From: Ancylothrix sp. D3o
GTDB lineage: Bacteria > Cyanobacteriota > Cyanobacteriia > Cyanobacteriales > Oscillatoriaceae
DNA: 64,000 bases
Direction: 5' to 3'
Assembly: GCF_025370775.1 (NCBI RefSeq)
Contig: NZ_JAMXEX010000017.1
Location: 1 to 64,000 of the forward strand
Made by a program: the position numbers and the translations under genes. Every line of letters starts with the position of its first letter. The stretch's first letter is position 1. The notes under the pieces are model-generated. The model did not search any database. It was not told where the DNA came from and worked only from the letters and a program-made list of their open reading frames with translations. Below are positions 58,934-64,000 of this stretch, in pieces.

Positions 58934-59284
58934 TTATTTGTTTTCGCCTAAAAGTGATTCAAATGTTGCTTGTAAAGATGCTATATCCCCTACACGCCCG
59001 ACTAGCAAGTTTTCTTTACCGGCATCCTTGAGTCGCTCCCGCCAATAGTCTACGGTGTCGGAGTTTTTCATCCAAAAGTCGATTACGGTATTGATCACTT
59101 CATCGGCTTGCCAGCCGCGAGATGTCGAGGCTTTTTCTACGGAGTCAAGAAAGGCATCAAGGGTACATTTATGGCTACCGAGATATTCTACACGCCGGCT
59201 GTGCTGCTGTTCTAAAATTTCTTGTTGTTTGTTGAAAAAGGATAAAATTGGCGAGATTCCTAGAAGGTTGAAGGTATAATTCAT
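58934..59284 (-). CDS. conserved hypothetical protein
   Basis: 116 residues from ATG 59284, which follows GGAGGGG directly (a TTG at 59296 gives four more residues). It begins MNYTFNLLGISPILSFFNKQ, contains RRVEYLGSHKCTLDAFL and VDYWRERLKDAGKENLLVGR, and appears helical. No family recognised and no motif of an enzyme. It lies between rpsU and the EamA transporter, which both point rightwards. Confidence 0.7.
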   Translation of the reverse strand: MNYTFNLLGISPILSFFNKQQEILEQQHSRRVEYLGSHKCTLDAFLDSVEKASTSRGWQADEVINTVIDFWMKNSDTVDYWRERLKDAGKENLLVGRVGDIASLQATFESLLGENK

Positions 59285-59545
59285 TGTCCCCTCCAAAAAC
59301 TGTTTGATTTATAATTTTAGTAGATAGCAGGTTGGCAAGAATTCAACAGTGATTTTTAATACATTTTAAGATTAATTTTTGTAAAATCCTGATGATTTGC
59401 CGGTTCTGGCTTCTCAGCTAAGTGGATGATTTAAGGATGGCTGAAGATAGTTTTAATAGGCTCAATAGAGCGATAGATTTTTAGAAAAAAAACTATCCAA
59501 CTTTAGGTAGAATTGAGGGAGGTAAAACCCCCAATCCTAAATTAT

Positions 59546-60445
59546 ATGGTAATTTTAGAAACATTTAAAGGTGAGTTGGCGGCTTTGAGCGCGGCTTTTT
59601 TGTGGGCTCTTTCATCGATTGTTTATACGCGGTTGGGCGACAGGGTGGCACCTTTACAACTGAATTTAATTAAGGGTGTTATCGCTATTGTTTTAATTTT
59701 GCTGACGCTGGTGATACGGGGGGAACTGCTGGTTTCAACAGATGCTGGCCGGTTTTTTATGCTGGCGCTTAGCGGAGTTTTAGGGATTGGAATTGGGGAT
59801 ACAGCTTATTTTGCTGCTTTAAATTCTATAGGCCCACGCCGCACTTTATTAATGGAAACTTTGTCACCGGCATTTGTAGCAGTTTTGGCGGGTTTGTTTT
59901 TACAAGAAAAGCTGGTATCAACTGCTTGGATGGGGATTTTGTTAACGTTGTTTGGGGTTGTCTGGGTAATAGGAGAAAGAGTGCCAGAAAGTGGGGGTAA
60001 AATTTTGAATTGGGGGGCCGGTGTTCGCTGGGGTTTGGTTGCTGCAATGGCGCAGGCTGTGGGTGCTGTTTTGTCTCGTGCGGCGCTTTTTGAAACGGAT
60101 ATTCAACCGCTTTGGAGTACGCTGGTGCGGTTGACTGGGGGAGTTTTGGTAATCTTATTTTGGGGGGTGTTTCGTCAACAATTTGATGGGATGGGGATGG
60201 GGCCGGTGCGTTCTCTGCGGGTGTTTGGGATTATTGCTTTAACGGCTGTTTTTAGCACTTATTTAGGTATTTGGTTACAGCAAATTTCTCTGAAGTTTGC
60301 GGCTGCCGGTATTGCTCAAACTCTTAGCAGTACGAGTCCTTTGTTTGTTCTTCCTTTGGCAACTCTGCTGGGAGATCGCATTAGTTGGCGGGCAATTTTC
60401 GGGGTGTTTATTTCTTTGGCTGGGGTGGCTTTATTATTTCGTTAA
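59546..60445 (+). CDS. EamA/DMT superfamily transporter
   Basis: 299 residues with ten hydrophobic segments in two EamA halves. Markers are GELAALSAAFLWALSSIVYTRL at the start, GIGIGDTAYFAALNSIG in the first half, RTLLMETLSPAFVAVLAG and LTLFGVVWVIGE at its end, then TYLGIWLQQISLKFAAAGIAQTLSSTSPLFVLP in the second. The ATG at 59546 starts the first helix cleanly; the longer TTG frame does not. Exports or imports small metabolites; substrate unknown. A truncated acetyltransferase is fused to its 3' flank. Confidence 0.85.
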   Translation: MVILETFKGELAALSAAFLWALSSIVYTRLGDRVAPLQLNLIKGVIAIVLILLTLVIRGELLVSTDAGRFFMLALSGVLGIGIGDTAYFAALNSIGPRRTLLMETLSPAFVAVLAGLFLQEKLVSTAWMGILLTLFGVVWVIGERVPESGGKILNWGAGVRWGLVAAMAQAVGAVLSRAALFETDIQPLWSTLVRLTGGVLVILFWGVFRQQFDGMGMGPVRSLRVFGIIALTAVFSTYLGIWLQQISLKFAAAGIAQTLSSTSPLFVLPLATLLGDRISWRAIFGVFISLAGVALLFR

Positions 60446-60484
60446 TTGGGTTGAAAGTTTGGGCTATTTCAGGTTTTTAAGGGT

Positions 60485-60727
60485 ATGGGCTGCCGGTTGG
60501 TGGAAACCGGCTTGTTAAAATGTCAAGAATTAGGCTATTTAATTGTAGTAGTTTTGGGAGAGCCCGTGTTTTATCAACGCTTTGGCTTTAAACCGGCCAG
60601 CCTATGGAAAATTAAAGCACCGTTTCCGGCTTTTGATGAGGCGTTTATGGTCTTAGAACTGCAACCGGGTTCTCTGGAAAATTCCCCCGGCACAGTTAGT
60701 TATCCAGCCTATTTTAATGAGGTTTAA
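60485..60727 (+). pseudogene. 5'-truncated GNAT N-acetyltransferase
   Basis: The reading frame GMGCRLVETGLLKCQELGYL, VLGEPVFYQRFGFKPASLW and AFMVLELQPGSL is the C-terminal half of a COG3153-type GNAT acetyltransferase: the remains of the acetyl-CoA loop, then the YQRFGF motif and the last strand. The N-terminal ~80 residues are missing and the upstream DNA belongs to the EamA gene, so a deletion has fused the two. No start codon with a ribosome-binding site is visible. Almost certainly non-functional. Confidence 0.7.
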
Positions 60728-60731
60728 TTGT

Positions 60732-61394
60732 TTAAAGTTTTCTTGCCAAACTTAAACCATCTGCAATGGGAATCATGCTAAGGGTGATGCGTTCATCTTG
60801 ATGAAGTTTTTTATTGAAAGCGCGAATGGCTTCGGTGCTTTTGTCTTGAATTTGGGGATCGGCGACTTGACCAGACCACAAAACATTATCAATGGCAATT
60901 AAACCGCCTGAACGAATTAATTTTAGGGAACGTTCATAATAGTTTTGATAGTTTTCTTTATCGGCGTCAATGAAGGCAAAATCAAAGGTTTCTGCTTCAC
61001 CGGCAGCTAAAAGTTGATCTAAGGTTTGGATGGCCGGTTGAATGCGGAGATTGATTTTATCTGAGACACCGGCTGCTTGCCAATAGCGCCGCGCAATGGC
61101 AGTATATTCTTCACTAACATCACAGGCAACGATTTTACCATCCTTGGGCAAGGCGAGGGCAACGCTGAGGGAACTGTAGCCGGTGAATACTCCAATTTCT
61201 AGGGTTTTTTTTGCGCCGATAAGCTGAATAAGCAACGCCAGAAATTGACCTTGATCCGGTGCGATCTGCATCATGGATCGCGGGTGAGAGGCGGTTTCTT
61301 CTCGCAGTTGTTGCAAAATAGCCGGTTCGCGTAAGGAAACTGATAAAAAATAATCATACACTTGGTCGTTAAGGGCAATGCTTTTGTTTGACAT
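60732..61394 (-). CDS. class I SAM-dependent O-methyltransferase
   Basis: 220 residues from ATG 61394 (longest frame from 61460). The family-3 O-methyltransferase motifs are clear: KTLEIGVFTGYSSLSVALAL (SAM site), VACDVSEEYTAIARRYWQAAG, FDFAFIDADKENYQNYYE (metal and catalytic Asp region) and GGLIAIDNVLWSG. Relatives methylate catechols, caffeoyl-CoA or the cyanobacterial gadusol/mycosporine precursors; here no such pathway genes are near, so the substrate stays open. Divergent from the lipoprotein gene by 64 bp. Confidence 0.88.
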   Translation of the reverse strand: MSNKSIALNDQVYDYFLSVSLREPAILQQLREETASHPRSMMQIAPDQGQFLALLIQLIGAKKTLEIGVFTGYSSLSVALALPKDGKIVACDVSEEYTAIARRYWQAAGVSDKINLRIQPAIQTLDQLLAAGEAETFDFAFIDADKENYQNYYERSLKLIRSGGLIAIDNVLWSGQVADPQIQDKSTEAIRAFNKKLHQDERITLSMIPIADGLSLARKL

Positions 61395-61458
61395 GATTTG
61401 CTCTCGAATGTTGTAGCATTTTTTATTATGCTGGTTTTTTATAAGTTTGGAGGAAAAC

Positions 61459-61890
61459 ATGACTAAGTTGCCATCAAAATTAATAGTTACGCGGGTTTTT
61501 GCCCTAATGTTTTTAGTTTTGCTGAGTGCTTGTACAGCGATTGGCCCAGGGCCGTCGCGGAGTGTGGTTCAGGAAGCGCTGAGGATACAAATAAGCCAAA
61601 CTCAAGCGCAATTGGCACCGCAATTAAATCTTTCTTCCCGGCCAGAATTAGAAATTACTCGGGTGACAATTTCTGCTGAGAAACCTCTGCTGATTGAAGA
61701 TTTACAAGGGTTTAAAGTTCAAGGTTTTTATGATTTGACGGTGACGTTTCCAAATCAAGTTATTAAGCAAAATAAGAAATTTTTTGAATTATATCTGCAA
61801 CGGCAAAAACGAGCGCAAACTTGGCGTTTAGCACGTCCGCTTAAAGAGGCCGGTGAGCAAACAGAGAAATGGGCAACCTATGCAATTTGA
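61459..61890 (+). CDS. small lipoprotein of unknown function
   Basis: 143 residues from ATG 61459, preceded by GGAGG. N-terminal membrane segment ALMFLVLLSACT ends in a lipobox (LLSAC), so Cys is lipidated. The rest (ELEITRVTISAEKPLLIEDL, VTFPNQVIKQNKKFFELYLQ) is a small beta-rich domain with a basic C-terminus; I do not know the family. Probably outer-membrane or periplasm anchored. Confidence 0.78.
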   Translation: MTKLPSKLIVTRVFALMFLVLLSACTAIGPGPSRSVVQEALRIQISQTQAQLAPQLNLSSRPELEITRVTISAEKPLLIEDLQGFKVQGFYDLTVTFPNQVIKQNKKFFELYLQRQKRAQTWRLARPLKEAGEQTEKWATYAI

Positions 61891-62172
61891 GAGTTGAGAT
61901 TTTAGCTAAAATTTGGGGTGTTAGGTGAATTGGGATGCTCGGTTTTAGGATAGCCGGATTTTAAATTGAAAAGTCTTTTCTAGGCGTTGTCTAGGAGAAC
62001 ATTGTAGGGCTGGCGCGAACGGGTTATTCCTAAATGATTCTCGATTCTCTCTACTTATCTATCTAGGGGAAGAATCTCTCTAAGGTGCGTTTAATTTGAG
62101 ATTATTACAACTATCTAAAGAAATGTGTGATTAGGTTGAGGGATTTACCGGCCCCAAGAGGAGGAATGTAGT

Positions 62173-62223
62173 ATGGATAACAAAAAAGGGCAAATTTTTA
62201 AGCCGGTGAAAAGAGGGAAATAG
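62173..62223 (+). CDS. possible 16-codon leader peptide
   Basis: ATG at 62173, read MDNKKGQIFKPVKRGK then TAG. It follows a nearly perfect AGAGGAGG ribosome-binding site (about 62155-62162). That strong a site before so short a frame is unusual, but the frame itself may be chance. Recorded as a candidate. Confidence 0.2.
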   Translation: MDNKKGQIFKPVKRGK

Positions 62224-62381
62224 GGATTTGCTACCAGCATATTTCTAGTTTAACAAGATACTCCTCAAGAATGTGGGCGATACTTGAACAATAGTTTTAA
62301 TCTGAACATATACAAAACAAGCCTGTTCCGGCAGGTAAAAAAAAGGGTGTTTCTTGTGCGTGGCGGTGAGTCACCAATCTG

Positions 62382-62430
62382 GCAGTAAGGGCGTTTTAAA
62401 TTAAATTTCTCTTACTGCTTCTCCTCACAC
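62382..62430 (+). ncRNA. candidate small RNA or structured leader with a CUCCUCACAC loop
   Basis: GCAGTAAG (62382-62389) pairs with CTTACTGC (62411-62418) over a 21-base loop. Immediately after comes CTCCTCACAC (62421-62430). In the cyanobacterial sRNA Yfr1 a hairpin is followed by an unpaired ACUCCUCACAC that sequesters ribosome-binding sites; ten of those eleven bases occur here. A 3' terminator hairpin with a T-run, as in Yfr1, is not seen, so this could equally be a regulatory leader of the gene at 62593. Confidence 0.35.
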
Positions 62431-62592
62431 ACTGTGTTAGAGGGTTGTTCATTCGTCAGGTGCAGGTAAAAAATTGGAAGCTCCCCCAAAAAACTCTGAA
62501 AACTGCAACTCGTAATAGTTGCTCAAAAAATTATGTCACCAGTTTCTAAATTCAAAGAATTTACTGGGAGCAAAATAAGAGGATTGGTTACT

Positions 62593-63609
62593 ATGAAACG
62601 TTCTCATCTATCAAAAACTGTTTGGGCCGGCGCTTTTGCCTTAAGTTTGGGTATTGCATCCTTCACAATGCCTGCTAGTTCTCAAACCGGCGGCACCGGC
62701 GGCGGTACAAGCGGCGGTGCGGCAGGCACAACCGGCTCTGGCGTAACAGGCGGCACCGGCACGGGTACTGGTACAGGCACGGGTACAGGTGCAGGCACAA
62801 CCGGCGCTGGCGTAACAGGCGGCACCGGCACTGGATACGGCACCGGCACAGGTACAACCGGCACGGGTGCAGGCACAGGTACAACCGGCACTGGATACGG
62901 CACAGGTACAGGTACAACCGGCACTGGATACGGCACCGGCACAGGTACAGGTACAACCGGCACGGGATTAGGCACCGGCACGGGATTAGGTACCGGCACT
63001 GGATTAGGTACTGACACGGGTGCAGGCACAACCGGCACAGGTACAGATACGGGTACAGGCACAACCGGCACCGACTTCGAGACTGACACGGGTGCAGGCA
63101 CAACCGGCACGGGTACTTCTGGGGTTAACTCCACAGGTTCCTATACCACAACCCCAACAACGCCGGGGGGTACAGGCACTACGACAACAACTCCAAGCGG
63201 CATAGATTCTACGACGACAACGCCGGAGATCACGGGCACTACCACAACAACTCCAAGTGGCATAGATTCTACGACGATAACGCCGGGGAGCACTACCACA
63301 ACAACTCCAAGCGGCATAGATTCTACGACGATAACGCCGGGGAGCACTACCACAACAACGCCCAGCGACGCCGGTTCTACGACGATCATTGAGCGGACAA
63401 CAACAACTACAACAACTCCCGCCACCGTAACGCCGGTGCCAAGCAGCACAACAACTGTGGCGCCTTATGAAAGTACAAGAGGCGTGACAAGGAATCGTCA
63501 TTCCAATTGGGGATCGTTGGGTTTATTGGGCTTAATTGGGTTGGCTAATTTGTTCCGTCAGCCGAAAACCACAGTCCGCCCGGCGAAAACAACAGTCCAC
63601 CATCATTAA
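62593..63609 (+). CDS. Gly/Thr-repeat surface protein with WGxxGxxG C-terminus
   Basis: 338 residues from ATG 62593 (signal peptide [20 protein letters not shown]... to ASSQ). The mature part is a long run of [18 protein letters not shown] units, then [13 protein letters not shown] units, both encoded by near-perfect DNA repeats. It ends with [17 protein letters not shown] and a basic tail [11 protein letters not shown], the WGxxGxxG-type C-terminal anchor found on secreted cyanobacterial proteins. Function as an outer-surface or sheath component is inferred from the repeats and anchor. Confidence 0.85.
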   Translation: MKRSHLSKTVWAGAFALSLGIASFTMPASSQTGGTGGGTSGGAAGTTGSGVTGGTGTGTGTGTGTGAGTTGAGVTGGTGTGYGTGTGTTGTGAGTGTTGTGYGTGTGTTGTGYGTGTGTGTTGTGLGTGTGLGTGTGLGTDTGAGTTGTGTDTGTGTTGTDFETDTGAGTTGTGTSGVNSTGSYTTTPTTPGGTGTTTTTPSGIDSTTTTPEITGTTTTTPSGIDSTTITPGSTTTTTPSGIDSTTITPGSTTTTTPSDAGSTTIIERTTTTTTTPATVTPVPSSTTTVAPYESTRGVTRNRHSNWGSLGLLGLIGLANLFRQPKTTVRPAKTTVHHH

Positions 63610-63630
63610 ATTTTTGCGGGCAAAAAGGGC

Positions 63631-63659
63631 GAGTTTTGCTGGGAATGCGGGCAAAACTC
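63631..63659 (+). terminator. terminator-like hairpin after the surface-protein gene
   Basis: GAGTTTTGC (63631-63639) pairs with GCAAAACTC (63651-63659). No strong T-run follows, so it may also be a transcript-stability element. Confidence 0.5.
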
Positions 63660-63749
63660 CCCTCTGTTGTCGCCAGCGAGATGGGGATTTTCTGAAAGTA
63701 AACAAGTGCGAATTTTTTTGTCAGGTAAACAATAGAGGATTCTAAGACT

Positions 63750-64000
63750 ATGACTAACAACAGCCAGAAACGTTTAACGAAAAAAATTGCTGGAATTTTG
63801 GGATTGGCAAGTATCAGTTCTTTGATTGGGTTGCCGGTGTTTGCGATGACTGCCAATGAGCCGGTTTTGAGCAAAAATTCTAACAATCAAACACTTTTAG
63901 CTCAACAGGATAATAATAATTCTGCCGACCCCACCACCAGCACCCAAGAATGTTTTGTAACTCCCGCTAGAGGTGAGCAACTTCCCGAATATTGCTCTCA
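63750..64000 (+). CDS. start of a second secreted protein (truncated by the window)
   Basis: Only 83 codons are present. A signal peptide is clear: MTNNSQKRLTKKIAGILGLA then SSLIGLPVFA. After it the sequence is polar and low complexity (NSNNQTLLAQQDNNN) with ECFVTPARGEQLPEYCS, a possible Cys pair. The upstream context is the same as for the previous gene: AGAGGATT 12-17 bases before the ATG, so the two are probably regulated together. The family is not recognised; the rest lies outside the window. Confidence 0.75.
   Translation, partial: MTNNSQKRLTKKIAGILGLASISSLIGLPVFAMTANEPVLSKNSNNQTLLAQQDNNNSADPTTSTQECFVTPARGEQLPEYCS

Larger units (their letters stand above)
61891..62592. other. 700-base region before the surface-protein gene
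   Basis: No ordinary gene. It contains a possible 16-codon ORF with a strong ribosome-binding site (62173-62223), a structured element (62382-62430) described separately, and two copies of CTCCTCA (62261 and 62421). It serves as a very long upstream region for the gene at 62593. Confidence 0.5.

Noticed and set aside
62675-63449. Long reverse-strand frames opposite the Gly/Thr surface protein
   Set aside because: They arise from the repeat composition read backwards; the plus-strand frame has a signal peptide and an anchor.

Overview
The window is chromosomal DNA of a cyanobacterium, most likely a filamentous, Oscillatoriales-type one. Supporting markers are the Calvin-cycle regulator CP12, a CruA-type lycopene cyclase, an EbsA-like protein, several families that are largely cyanobacterial (DUF3177, DUF3122, DUF4351/DUF2887 nuclease-like proteins, a WGxxGxxG surface protein) and many TPR, pentapeptide and CHAT proteins. 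The short palindrome RCCGGY is extremely frequent, and the intergenic DNA is full of small recurring hairpins. There is no rRNA operon, CRISPR array, intact insertion sequence or intact prophage.

Layout. 0-6.4 kb: a truncated ORF, a 38-residue membrane ORF, a DUF4351 protein, hisH, a Pcp-like peptidase, an ATP-grasp/alpha-E pair, and era, which seems to lack a standard start codon. 6.5-11.3 kb: a complete PEP-dependent dihydroxyacetone kinase module (EIIA-HPr-EI fusion DhaM, Lin0512 protein, DhaK, DhaL), then an eroded small gene. 11.7-21.4 kb: mostly housekeeping genes (ferredoxin-MBL protein, folB, map, proA, a bisphosphate nucleotidase, a TPR-M48 membrane protease, mazG). 21.5-22 kb: tRNA-Val(UAC) followed by a frameshifted integrase remnant, probably an old integration site. 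22-27 kb: an EbsA-like gene, an overlapping radical-SAM/glycosyltransferase pair, and dnaX with a telomere-like G-rich tract.

27.3-34.2 kb is the most unusual accessory region. A TPR protein and a divergent TPR-CHAT protease share an N-terminal domain. The protease heads a compact operon with a 129-residue helical protein and a protein with two C-terminal membrane segments. A second copy of that membrane protein stands alone at 42.1-43.5 kb. The arrangement resembles a protease-activated membrane-effector (suicide or defence) system.

34.3-38.5 kb: a hairpin cluster, a 16-bp tandem repeat fused to a pentapeptide gene, a DUF4160/DUF2442 pair, cdd and a CNNM/CorC-like protein. 38.5-64 kb: mfd, an MFS carrier, cp12, a FIST + CheC pair (signalling), a phosphoesterase, a coiled-coil protein, cruA, an M23 peptidase, a radical SAM protein, rpsU (bS21), an EamA transporter with a broken acetyltransferase behind it, an O-methyltransferase, a lipoprotein, a Gly/Thr-repeat surface protein and the start of another secreted protein.

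All family assignments come from reading motifs and remembered family features; no database search was run. Start codons were moved from the longest ORF where a ribosome-binding site or family length argued for it.
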